Of a stretch of 64,000 bases of DNA, positions 1 through 7,039 are shown piece after piece (position 1 is the stretch's first letter; every line of letters begins with the position of its first letter). The notes under the pieces were generated by a model, which was not told the DNA's origin, did not search any database, and saw only the letters and a list, made by a program, of their open reading frames with translations. Origin of the DNA: Ignavibacteriota bacterium (GTDB taxonomy: Bacteria; Bacteroidota; Ignavibacteria; Ignavibacteriales; Melioribacteraceae); assembly GCA_002698995.1 (NCBI GenBank), contig PAAX01000035.1, forward strand, positions 5,050 to 69,049, in the 5' to 3' direction. A program made the translations under genes and the position numbers.

Positions 1-2
1 CG

Positions 3-761
3 AAGATCGATAAATTAAATTGGGCTCAATTTAATAATCTCGATGCCGTTGTTATTGCTATAAAAGAAAGATATGACCCCCGTATTTTGAATACTAATAC
101 ATTACCAGATTGGCTACCTAAAAATATGCGCTATGTTGGTATTTTTAACGATTTCCCAATTTTAAGAGAAATTTGCAACTTACTTATAAACTTCAAGGGT
201 AAGGTGATTATTCTAACAAATCCTGTTGACATTATGACTTCCTTAGCAAAAAGATGGCTAAAAAATAGTACTGTAATTGGTCTTGGCACAACATTAGATT
301 CTGCACGCCTCACTTACTACTTAAATAAATTATATAGTATTAAAGTTGACTATAGCAAAGTGCTTTTATTTGGCGAGCATGGAGCTGATCTATTTCCAAT
401 TTATGAATATTGGGACAACAGCTTAATCAAAATGATTGATAAAACTGAAATTCAAAGGATAATTAAAGAGGTACAAAAAGTCGGTTTTGATATTGTGAAG
501 AATCTAGGCTATTCTTTGCAAGATTGTGCACTAATTTTCTCGCACGACATTTCCTGGTTATTAGAAATTGACAATCATCATACCATAACTTCTTTATCAT
601 ACTACTATGAGAATGCATGTTTAGGACTCCCAGTAAGCATCCAAAATGGAAATATAATCTTTGATAAAAATCATATACCAAAGAAAGAATTGATTAAGCT
701 AAAGAACATTGAATTGCAAATTGCTAATATTGTTAAAAATTTAGTTCAATATTTTAATTGA
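3..761 (+). CDS. Lactate/malate dehydrogenase-like protein, 5' end outside the window
   Basis: The reading frame is open from the first bases of the window (DAVVIAIKERYDP upstream of the first possible start, a TTG at 87), so the gene begins outside and is partial. Hallmarks of the NAD-dependent LDH/MDH family are visible in order: ILTNPVD, GLGTTLDSARL (family form GT.LDSAR) and GEHGAD, which carries the catalytic His. The rest is divergent: the segment after the Rossmann half lacks the usual glycine-rich text, and Asp-Ser after GEHG is replaced by Ala-Asp. It may therefore act on another 2-hydroxy acid or have lost activity. Family assignment is good; substrate is unknown. Confidence 0.75.
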   Translation, partial: KIDKLNWAQFNNLDAVVIAIKERYDPRILNTNTLPDWLPKNMRYVGIFNDFPILREICNLLINFKGKVIILTNPVDIMTSLAKRWLKNSTVIGLGTTLDSARLTYYLNKLYSIKVDYSKVLLFGEHGADLFPIYEYWDNSLIKMIDKTEIQRIIKEVQKVGFDIVKNLGYSLQDCALIFSHDISWLLEIDNHHTITSLSYYYENACLGLPVSIQNGNIIFDKNHIPKKELIKLKNIELQIANIVKNLVQYFN

Positions 762-1462
762 ATCAGAAAGGCAATATAACCAGTGCCTGCCAATGACCAC
801 TATTGAAAAGAGCTGAAGGTGAGTTAAAAGGAGTTCCCTAAAATTTGAAGAAATTTAATAATATAGAGATGGTCATTTACTTTTTGAATAAAGACAAAGT
901 CTTTATGGTGGACTCAACCCGACCGCTAATTACGATTCGGCAATTTCCAAATTTTGGGTTTGTAGTTTTCGTTAAAAATTGTTGATCTAATTTTGTTGTA
1001 AATGTAAGCAGGGTCGTCGGCCTTGCGACTGAATTTACTAGCAGCTTCAAATAGAGAATCAAGTCACAACTTTGGTCAATGTGAAAAAGAGGTTTTCAAG
1101 ATATAGAATTAATTTTTAGATACGTCTTAATCTAGCGGGTTTATTGAACTTGATTAATGTGGGCGAATTCCATCGAGTGAACACGATGATACTCTTGAGA
1201 TCTGCAAAAAAGCTTTTGTATAGGCTCCCCATCTAGATCGGTTGCCCGATCAAGCTTTTTGGTTCCATAACCCCACCCCGGGTCGACCCTACTTACCCGC
1301 TCAGAGTTGCTTTTCAAATTGCTCTACTAGGAGGTGCCCCCCTTGGATGTAAATCTTCAAAAGAAAAGGATAGTACTATTCGGATAGAAAACGGATTTCA
1401 AAAATTTTTTTCTGGGATTTTGAGAAGGGCTATTTAGGTTTTTCAAATAAATAAAAGCCCCA
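762..1462. other. 700-base stretch without a supportable gene
   Basis: No frame here has a plausible start, length and composition. The segment 1225-1350 is clearly richer in G+C than its surroundings. A nested inverted repeat lies at 1206-1260: outer arms AAAAAGCTT / AAGCTTTTT enclose a 6-bp hairpin GATCGG-TTGC-CCGATC at 1236-1251, followed by a T run. This could be a terminator or part of a structured RNA. I do not recognise tmRNA, 6S, RNase P or a tRNA. Confidence 0.4.
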
Positions 1463-1477
1463 CTAATCGAGGCTTTT
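1451..1477 (-). terminator. Rho-independent terminator overlapping the stop codon of the phage-type cassette
   Basis: On the minus strand the end of the last cassette gene folds as AAAAGCC, 10-nt loop, GGGCTTTT, followed by ATTTATTT. The TAG stop of the gene at 1463 lies in the loop, so coding end and terminator are merged. This closes the minus-strand transcript that starts near 5100. Confidence 0.65.
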
Positions 1478-1714
1478 AATCTGCTGATCTAACGCACAAA
1501 CGGCTTCTAAGTATGTCATATAAATCTTATCAACTGACATATCTGGAAACTCTCCAACAAAGTCCGACAGAAAATATGTAATCCCATCACTGTCATATTC
1601 AACGCTTTTTACAATCTTTTCTTTTACTTTGTCTTCATCAACAACAAATACTTTTCTGTGAACAAGAAGATCTCGGAGAGTTTTATTTATTAATCTCAAT
1701 CTAGCTATATCCAT
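1463..1714 (-). CDS. Small hypothetical protein, last gene of the phage-type cassette
   Basis: 83 residues, no recognised family; central hydrophobic/acidic stretch and a C-terminal helix. The start at 1714 (MDIARLRL) is chosen because AAGGAG lies 8 nt upstream; a longer frame to 1777 would lack that signal and overlap the previous gene more. It overlaps the upstream gene by 14 nt, so translation is probably coupled. Function cannot be inferred; its place after a Gam-like protein suggests a phage-derived accessory role. Confidence 0.5.
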   Translation of the reverse strand: MDIARLRLINKTLRDLLVHRKVFVVDEDKVKEKIVKSVEYDSDGITYFLSDFVGEFPDMSVDKIYMTYLEAVCALDQQIKSLD

Positions 1715-2147
1715 TAGTCTTGCTCCTTGCAATAAATAATGTAACAGCAATATTTTTAGCATCCATAAGTCCGCCAAGCTCTTGCTGTATCTTTATTGCA
1801 TCTCTGCATGAGTTCAGCATTAGCTCATAATAATTGTCTATATGAGTCTCTGGGAGCCTCTCTGGGGCTTTTTGTTGTGTAGGGTGCACTTCATACCTAG
1901 TAATAATTTTAGCCCCCTTCTGCTCAGCTAATTTAGTGATCGTAAATCTATCACCTCTATTCAGCTCTTTTAACTTTTCATGAACATCTTCAGTTGCAAA
2001 GAATGATAACTCATCCGGTCCGCCGTTTCTGACTGCATAAAGGTAATATTCTCCATACTGTGACTGTCCGATCTTGGGCTCATCATACAACAGCTCTAAG
2101 CTCACCGGTTTGTTCAACTCCAGCTCCAGCTTCTTTCTCTCCGGCAT
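1701..2147 (-). CDS. Hypothetical phage-type protein, possible OB-fold nucleic-acid binder
   Basis: 148 residues. The N-terminal half (KPVSLELLYDEPKIGQSQYG through RGDRFTITKL) has alternating hydrophobic strands and aromatic residues, as in small OB-fold ssDNA-binding proteins of phages; this is a resemblance, not a family match. The C-terminal half is helical. The start is supported by CGGAGGA 7 nt upstream. It overlaps the 3' end of the Gam-like gene by 65 nt, and the pairing with Gam fits a role at DNA ends or single strands. Inference only. Confidence 0.5.
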   Translation of the reverse strand: MPERKKLELELNKPVSLELLYDEPKIGQSQYGEYYLYAVRNGGPDELSFFATEDVHEKLKELNRGDRFTITKLAEQKGAKIITRYEVHPTQQKAPERLPETHIDNYYELMLNSCRDAIKIQQELGGLMDAKNIAVTLFIARSKTNGYS

Positions 2148-2643
2148 TTGTATCCTCCGTTTTAATTAAATAACTAAATTCATCTTTTCCTTCTATAACT
2201 TTAACTCCTTCCGGTACTTTGGTTGTCATTTTTATAAAGTTCTTTATTCCCTTGAGGTTTGGCTTTATCTGTTCCGGAATAACGGTAATCAAATCACTTG
2301 TTGCTTTTTTCAAGAACAACTCCAAATCCACAACTTCAGCTTTATCCGGTGATTTTCTAATCTTCAGTATTCCATTTGGAAGATCGATTGTTTTCTTATC
2401 TGAACTTCTAGCAAACTGTTCTAATTGTTTTTCTATAAGATTTATTCTTTCTTGAAGAACTGTATTTTTGCTTAATGCCCAATTCTTTATGATTTCTATT
2501 TCTTTGTCTGCATTTGAGAAATTATCAGCTATTTCATCTTGAAGAGATTTTATTCTAAGTAACAACAGATCAATAAACACTTCAGTCTGTTGATCTTCCT
2601 TTTGTTCTACTTCTTCTAATAATTCATCGAGAAAGTTCTTCAT
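2083..2643 (-). CDS. Phage Mu Gam-like host-nuclease inhibitor
   Basis: 186 residues. An N-terminal coiled-coil segment (about 1-90) is followed by KTIDLPNGILKIRKSPDK and, later, VPEGVKVIEGKDEFS, which match the pattern of the Mu Gam / bacterial Gam-like family. These dimeric proteins wrap around double-stranded DNA ends and shield them from exonuclease. Usual length is about 170-190, so it looks complete; the C-terminal 20 residues are a low-complexity Gly/Glu tail. The start codon follows the stop of a 26-residue gene with no useful gap. Here it would protect phage or element DNA from the host nuclease. Confidence 0.75.
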   Translation of the reverse strand: MKNFLDELLEEVEQKEDQQTEVFIDLLLLRIKSLQDEIADNFSNADKEIEIIKNWALSKNTVLQERINLIEKQLEQFARSSDKKTIDLPNGILKIRKSPDKAEVVDLELFLKKATSDLITVIPEQIKPNLKGIKNFIKMTTKVPEGVKVIEGKDEFSYLIKTEDTNAGEKEAGAGVEQTGELRAVV

Positions 2644-2724
2644 TTACTTTCCCCCTCTCTTCAGCACTTTAATGACTTCTTCAATTATATCAAGTATGAT
2701 ATCCCAAATGTCTTTTTCTTTCAT
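2644..2724 (-). CDS. 26-residue amphipathic small protein
   Basis: Begins MKEKDIWDIILDIIEEV and ends KRGGK. The ATG has a good AAGGAG sequence 7 nt upstream, and the stop TAA is directly followed by the Gam-like gene's ATG (TAAATG), which argues for coupled translation. The sequence is one amphipathic helix with alternating acidic and aliphatic faces and a basic tail. It may be a leader/coupling peptide or a small partner protein. No family recognised. Confidence 0.45.
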   Translation of the reverse strand: MKEKDIWDIILDIIEEVIKVLKRGGK

Positions 2725-2848
2725 TACTCTTTCTCCTTAAATATTCAGTAACAGCTTCGTTAACTATTTTTGTCATTGGTGTTTTTGATTTTATTTTCAG
2801 CAGATACAATTCACGAACCAGTTCTTCTTTTATCTTAGGACTATACAT
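2690..2848 (-). CDS. Small ribbon-helix-helix-like protein
   Basis: 52 residues starting MYSPKIKEELV; the start at 2848 is picked because AGGAGG sits 6 nt upstream. The segment SKTPMTKIVNEAVTEYLRR has the pattern of the two helices of CopG/Arc-type RHH DNA-binding proteins. The C-terminus is strongly basic (RRKSNERKRH). It overlaps the glutamine amidotransferase gene upstream and the 26-residue gene downstream. A role as a regulator of the cassette is plausible but not shown. Confidence 0.5.
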   Translation of the reverse strand: MYSPKIKEELVRELYLLKIKSKTPMTKIVNEAVTEYLRRKSNERKRHLGYHT

Positions 2849-3749
2849 AAACATCCTCCTCATTAAGAATCTGTCCGCAGTAAGAACATCTGTTAAATAA
2901 TTTCCCTTCATCATACTCAGTAACTGAATAGCAGTAAGGACATTCAATAAAATCATAATCATCTAATGAGTAATTATTTCTGTAATGCCATGATTCTCTT
3001 TTAGGAAAGTATTTCTTGTAGATCTCAACTCCGTCAGTGTTAATTATAAGTGCATGATTGTTCTCAAGCTCATAATGATGATAACTATTCTCACCCAAAT
3101 TAAACCCTCTCTTTGATGATTTACTTATTCCCAGTGCTTCTTGCATTATCCTTCGTTCAGAACAGAAATAAAGGATATCTTCAGATGAGTCATAATAAAG
3201 TTCTATGGGGTTATCTTTTCTAAAAAGGACTAATTCTGAGGGTTCATTTATATTTATACTTGCAACAGCAAAACCCCCTTCAAGTCTGTCAAAGACATGT
3301 TTTATTTTATCTTCGACTGATTCATTTGTTTTCTTCCCCTTACCGGCTAATACAGCAAGTATTGCTTCAGAATCAACTTCTGCATCTCGTTTTTCTTTCT
3401 TTCCGAAGATTTCTTTGTCGTTGAATATCATTCCGTTATGAACAATACATAATCCATCTTTTGTAAATAATGGATGATTATTCATATTGTTAGTTGGTTC
3501 CCCTTGAGTTTTAGCTCTGGTATGAAGTATCATTATTTTTGGTAAGACTAAAGACTTCCAATCGGCTTCTTTAACAAAATCTGATGATTTAACAGCAGCT
3601 TTACTAACAACTAATTTGTTTTGGTTATTTATGTAAGCAAATCCAGAGGCATCTCTTCCTCTGGATTCAAGTAATACAAACATCTTTTCTATTTTATTCT
3701 TATTGGGCATAGTTCTCCCAAAGGAATAATATCCCATTATTCCGCACAT
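2841..3749 (-). CDS. Class II glutamine amidotransferase with C-terminal zinc ribbon
   Basis: 302 residues. Cys2 (MCGIMGY) becomes the N-terminal nucleophile after Met removal. Ntn-hydrolase GAT-II landmarks follow: SRGRDASG, ILHTRA, NNHPLF, VHNG and DSEA. The domain releases ammonia from glutamine for a partner enzyme. There is no synthase domain; instead the last 35 residues form a zinc ribbon (C270-x2-C273, C288-x2-C291). Two genes away is a phage-type amidoligase, so ammonia or glutamine-linked chemistry for protein or peptide modification is likely. GAT-II/amidoligase pairs are described in phiEco32-like phages (family knowledge); the use here is inference. Confidence 0.8.
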   Translation of the reverse strand: MCGIMGYYSFGRTMPNKNKIEKMFVLLESRGRDASGFAYINNQNKLVVSKAAVKSSDFVKEADWKSLVLPKIMILHTRAKTQGEPTNNMNNHPLFTKDGLCIVHNGMIFNDKEIFGKKEKRDAEVDSEAILAVLAGKGKKTNESVEDKIKHVFDRLEGGFAVASININEPSELVLFRKDNPIELYYDSSEDILYFCSERRIMQEALGISKSSKRGFNLGENSYHHYELENNHALIINTDGVEIYKKYFPKRESWHYRNNYSLDDYDFIECPYCYSVTEYDEGKLFNRCSYCGQILNEEDVYV

Positions 3750-3774
3750 ATAAAACTCCGTTTGTTTTTATTAA

Positions 3775-4368
3775 TTATTTAGTGAAGGTAATTTCTTTAA
3801 TGAGGTTAATTACATTTTCTCGTTTTGCTTCTCTTAAATGCTTTGATATTCCTAATCTGTTTGCTCCAACATCTTCAACCGTCTTTATATTCCAGCTATT
3901 AAGAGTTGTGTATTGTGATACAAGGTTATAAATATTCGGGCTGGCTTTGATCTGGTATTCATCTCTATCTAAAAGACCATATAAGTAAAGAGGCTTTTTA
4001 ATTAATCCCACTTTTTCTCTGATATCTGTTAATAAAAAATCATTTCTGTTGATATTAAGTCGGTGACTAACTTCCTTTATTCCTTTTAACCAGTTATGGG
4101 ATAAACATACTACATGTTTAATATCTTCTGTATCTACATCGGGATTATCGGGACAATCATCGTCATTGAGATTACTATAACATTCATCACAGAATGGATT
4201 TCCATCGTCGTCCCAGTTTGTATCTTCCCGATGTATTAGAGCATCACAGTTAGAGCAGTAATTATATCTCTCATCAAAACAATCTTCACAGTAACGATAA
4301 TCATGTCCCCAACGGATTTCATGTTCTTCAAGATGACGACCGCAGTCTTCACAATAAATAGAGCTCAT
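3775..4368 (-). CDS. Zinc-finger protein of the amidoligase cassette
   Basis: 197 residues. Residues 1-75 contain at least three CxxC pairs (CEDC, CEDC, CSNC, CDEC) with intervening His, a tandem treble-clef/LIM-like zinc module. The remainder is an uncharacterised alpha/beta region ending ENVINLIKEITF. ATGA overlap with the amidoligase stop shows the two are translationally coupled. The start has GGAGG 5 nt upstream. A target-recognition or scaffold role for the neighbouring enzymes is an inference; no specific family recognised. Confidence 0.6.
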   Translation of the reverse strand: MSSIYCEDCGRHLEEHEIRWGHDYRYCEDCFDERYNYCSNCDALIHREDTNWDDDGNPFCDECYSNLNDDDCPDNPDVDTEDIKHVVCLSHNWLKGIKEVSHRLNINRNDFLLTDIREKVGLIKKPLYLYGLLDRDEYQIKASPNIYNLVSQYTTLNSWNIKTVEDVGANRLGISKHLREAKRENVINLIKEITFTK

Positions 4369-5078
4369 GCTGCCTCCTTGAAGATCCCCCAGTTTGGTAA
4401 TATATCTTCATTCCAGTTAATAGATTTCATAGACAGAATAAGATTAAGTTCAGATAATCCTTCTTTACAGTCATTTGGAACTGTAACTAAATAATCAGAG
4501 AAGTTTCGAAGAAAAGTATATGAATGTTGACGTCCTTTAAGCTCTGAGAAATCAAGATTATCTTCTGTAACACCAAGAGCAGTTAATTTAGCAAGAGTAA
4601 ATGTGACTAAAGCAGTTGTTGGACTTAAGAGCCAACTTCCGGGAGTGCGGTATTCAATTCCGTAGGATTTACGACGGTAGGCTTTACGTTTTCCGTATCC
4701 TGTGCGCTCTCTTTTATAACGCTGATCTTTATCATCAATGCAGTTAGAGAATGAGTATAGTACAGTATCAAGTGAATCAATAAGAACATCGGAGGGGGGG
4801 ACGGATAGATGTAGATGGCCGCCTATCGGATAATCATCAACATATTGGCCGGAATAAAATTCAAGATCGGGATGTTTTTCATGGCCGTATTCTAAGACGA
4901 GTTGAATCTTAGCGGTAAGATCAAGGGGAGATTCAGAATAACCGGGACGAAGTTCACAGATAGAATTATTTCCATCAAGACCGAAAGAGGAATTTTGTTT
5001 GAAGTAATGATGAGCATGAACAAACTGTCCGTTACGACGGCAGACAAGCTCTGGATCACATCCAATGGTGAAAGACAT
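4365..5078 (-). CDS. Phage-type COOH-NH2 ligase (amidoligase, glutamine-synthetase-like fold)
   Basis: 237 residues. Motifs typical of the phiEco32-like putative amidoligase family are in order: IGCDPELV, AHHYF, GLDG, ELRPGYSESP, GGHLHLSVP and GIEYRTPGSWL. The conserved Glu, Arg and His residues form the metal-nucleotide site of the glutamine-synthetase fold. Such enzymes form amide or isopeptide bonds using ATP. It is the first gene of the minus-strand cassette (AGGAG 5 nt before ATG) and overlaps the zinc-finger gene by 4 nt. Substrate unknown; likely a phage or host protein or a peptide. Confidence 0.75.
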   Translation of the reverse strand: MSFTIGCDPELVCRRNGQFVHAHHYFKQNSSFGLDGNNSICELRPGYSESPLDLTAKIQLVLEYGHEKHPDLEFYSGQYVDDYPIGGHLHLSVPPSDVLIDSLDTVLYSFSNCIDDKDQRYKRERTGYGKRKAYRRKSYGIEYRTPGSWLLSPTTALVTFTLAKLTALGVTEDNLDFSELKGRQHSYTFLRNFSDYLVTVPNDCKEGLSELNLILSMKSINWNEDILPNWGIFKEAA

Positions 5079-5506
5079 AGTAACTCCTATTGATAGTGGT
5101 TAGTATTTCTTTCTTATACCAGAATTTGTGAATTGATTATATTGTATTTACGGCTAATCTTATTGAAAAAAGGTCGCTAACTGTAAATTATATCCGACAA
5201 TTTGTCATACGTAGTTAAACATCAAAAAAACCATTAAAAAGGGTATTTTATGGACACTTTTGGCCAAAAAATGTAACCTTTTTGTTACCCCAAAAAAACG
5301 AAAAAAATTTAAGGACGAAATCGTGGAAAGGCTTATTAATATTGACTTCTATATAGGCTAGTTGTCCATAAAATAATCGAATATTTGGACAAAAAAATGG
5401 CAAAAACACAAAAAATTTGTTACCCTTTTTGTTACCCACCCTATTTTATGGACATGCTTTAAACTAAAAAAGCCTTGCAAGTTATTGTCTTACAAGGCTT
5501 TAGAGA
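5079..5506. promoter_or_regulatory. Regulatory gap with repeated ATGGAC and GTTACCC motifs
   Basis: Contains the promoter side of the minus-strand cassette. A 12-base motif, TATTTTATGGAC, occurs at about 5245 and 5443 (direct) and as GTCCATAAAATA near 5363 (inverted); the inverted form recurs at about 33865. TTTTTGTTACCC-type repeats occur near 5280 and twice near 5420. Such iteration suggests binding sites (repressor, replication or transposition protein). No gene seen. Confidence 0.4.
5469..5501 (-). terminator. Terminator behind the left tRNA-Asp fragment
   Basis: Minus-strand hairpin with arms AAAGCCTTG / CAAGGCTTT and further pairing toward the loop, followed by TTTTTTAG. It sits immediately 3' of the tRNA fragment, as expected for the native tRNA transcription terminator. 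Confidence 0.6.
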
Positions 5507-5554
5507 GCGGGGCCGACGAGACTCGAACTCGCGACCTCCTGCGTGACAGACAGT
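5507..5554 (-). repeat. Left attachment site: 48-bp 3' half of tRNA-Asp (GTC)
   Basis: On the minus strand it reads from the anticodon loop CTGTCAC through GCAGGAGGTCGC, the T arm GAGTTCGAGTCTC and the acceptor CGGCCCCG. No D arm or 5' acceptor precedes it, so it is a tRNA fragment, not a gene; no CCA is encoded. The same 48 bp occur without a mismatch at 35784-35831. This is the usual att core left by a tRNA-targeting tyrosine integrase. Confidence 0.8.
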
Positions 5555-5597
5555 GGGATTTCTGCATTTCTGCCCTTATTTCAAGGAATTTCTCCCA

Positions 5598-5617
5598 GTC
5601 GGTACATTTTCGGTACA
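5598..5617. promoter_or_regulatory. Phased integrase arm-type repeats, left end
   Basis: Two copies of a CGGTACA repeat (GTCGGTACA at 5598, TTCGGTACA at 5609) lie exactly 11 bp apart, one helical turn, between the att core and the integrase start. Matching triplets occur at the other end of the island. The placement suits integrase arm binding or autoregulation. Confidence 0.45.
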
Positions 5618-5636
5618 TCCTTAAAGGAGTATTCTT

Positions 5637-6671
5637 ATGTTTCTTTCTAAGGATTCCAAATCACCATACTTTCAAGTCATTTATTTTGTTAACGGAAAAA
5701 GAACAAAGATTTCAACTAAAACAAAGAATAGGAAGGAAGCTGCAAAATTTCTTAAATCATTTGTACCTAAATCTAAGGAACAACCACAACAAGAAGCACA
5801 GCTCAAAGAAAAAATTACGACCATAAAACTGAATGAGTTTTACGAGGAATACAAAACCTTTATCAATAATACGTATTCCGAAAAATACTTTTTGAAAGCT
5901 GTTAAACCATCATTTGCAGCACTTAAAAAACATATTAATGATTTGCCTTTGCAAATGATTACAACCAGAATAATCGATCAATTTATTTCGGCATCTGCTG
6001 CCAGTTCTAAACACTCAGCCTCTCTATATTATCGCACACTTAAAGCAGCATTTAATAAAGCAATAGTTTGGAATTACATTCAAGAAAACCCATTCAATAA
6101 AATCAAAGCTCCAAAGGTCCCTAAATCATTTCCGGTATTTATTTCAGAGAGTGAGCTTTTAATAATACTTAGCAATACACAAATGCAATTAATGAAAGAC
6201 ATTTTCACAACTGCATTTTATACCGGTATGCGGCTGGGGGAACTGTTAAATATGCGCTGGAACTGGATAAACTTTTCAGAGAATATCATCACAATTAAAA
6301 ATTCAAGTGAATTTTATTCCAAAAATAAGCGTGAACGTATAATTCCAGTTCATCCAAAAGTTAGCAGCATTTTACAATCAATTTATCAATTCGGCAAAGA
6401 TCAAAATGATTTAGTCTTTTTCCGTAAAAAAAATATCAAGCTAAATGAAGATTTTGTAAGCAAGCAATTTAAAAAAGCAGTTAGGGAAGCAAACCTAAAT
6501 GATAAAATTCATTTCCATTCTTTGCGCCATTCCTTTGCTTCGGCTTTGGTTCAACGTGGTATTTCTCTCTATGCAGTTAAAGAATTATTGGGGCATGGCA
6601 ACATCAAAACAACTCAAATTTATTCACACTTGCAAAAAGATAATTTAATGGCAGCAGTAAATTTATTGTAA
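5637..6671 (+). CDS. Tyrosine recombinase (site-specific integrase) of the island
   Basis: 344 residues. N-terminal arm-binding region (YFQVIYFVNGKRTKIST), a SAM-like core-binding domain at about 63-160, and a catalytic domain with R199 (TGMRLGEL), H294-x2-R297-H298, H320 (LLGHGN) and the nucleophile Y329 (TQIYSHL). All catalytic residues are present. ATG is preceded by AAAGGAG. It lies directly beside the tRNA-Asp att core, pointing into the island, so it is the enzyme expected to move the 5507-35831 element. A paralogue sits beside the second att copy. Confidence 0.92.
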   Translation: MFLSKDSKSPYFQVIYFVNGKRTKISTKTKNRKEAAKFLKSFVPKSKEQPQQEAQLKEKITTIKLNEFYEEYKTFINNTYSEKYFLKAVKPSFAALKKHINDLPLQMITTRIIDQFISASAASSKHSASLYYRTLKAAFNKAIVWNYIQENPFNKIKAPKVPKSFPVFISESELLIILSNTQMQLMKDIFTTAFYTGMRLGELLNMRWNWINFSENIITIKNSSEFYSKNKRERIIPVHPKVSSILQSIYQFGKDQNDLVFFRKKNIKLNEDFVSKQFKKAVREANLNDKIHFHSLRHSFASALVQRGISLYAVKELLGHGNIKTTQIYSHLQKDNLMAAVNLL

Positions 6672-6680
6672 TAATTACGC

Positions 6681-6718
6681 ATTAAGCGTACTCTTTTTAA
6701 TTAAGAGTACGCCTTAAT
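6681..6718. terminator. Bidirectional terminator between integrase and convergent gene
   Basis: Near-perfect hairpin with arms ATTAAGCGTACTCTT and AAGAGTACG(C)CTTAAT around a short AT loop. It serves the plus-strand integrase and the convergent minus-strand gene, whose TAA stop lies inside the hairpin. Confidence 0.65.
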
Positions 6719-6919
6719 ATTTATACCTATTTGTTCGCTCTTTTGTCTCAAAACATTACTTGAGCCGTTGTTTTTTATCCCTTTCCTATTTGGATTTTTA
6801 CCCATCCGGTAGGGATATAGAGGACAATTATTAATTAAACATTCTCTTACTTCTTTCTTCGAATTTCCCGAACATTCAAGACAGTGTTTTTTAATAGCTT
6901 TTACTGGAGTTAAATGCAT
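6701..6919 (-). CDS. Small phage-type Cys-rich protein
   Basis: 72 residues. KAIKKHCLECSGNSKKEVREC followed by CPLYPYRMGKNP is the signature of a small, widespread phage/prophage protein family with four Cys (CLEC, C, C) that should bind zinc. Its biochemical function is not known to me. It is last in the minus-strand replication/integration module, downstream of the primase, which fits phage early-region companions. Confidence 0.65.
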   Translation of the reverse strand: MHLTPVKAIKKHCLECSGNSKKEVRECLINNCPLYPYRMGKNPNRKGIKNNGSSNVLRQKSEQIGINIKAYS

Positions 6920-7039
6920 TTTTTTATTCCTTATTTATATTCAAAATTTTTTGGACGCTTATCTTCTATAGAATTTTTTCCGTTTTATTTTCTATGTTAT
7001 TTCCGTCCATTCTGTCCTTATTCATTTTTAACTGCAATT

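Noticed and set aside
87-89. TTG as the true start of the dehydrogenase-like gene
   Set aside because: The frame stays open to the window edge with sensible protein text, so the gene starts outside.
877-1062. 61-codon minus-strand frame
   Set aside because: Unusual residue content, no start signal, and no neighbour on that strand.
5507-5554. A complete tRNA-Asp gene
   Set aside because: Only the 3' half is present at both copies; no D arm or 5' acceptor is next to either.
5485-5826. Plus-strand open frame across the left tRNA fragment
   Set aside because: Its text (GADETRTRDLLRDRQ) is a known by-product of tRNA sequence, and it overlaps the integrase in another frame.
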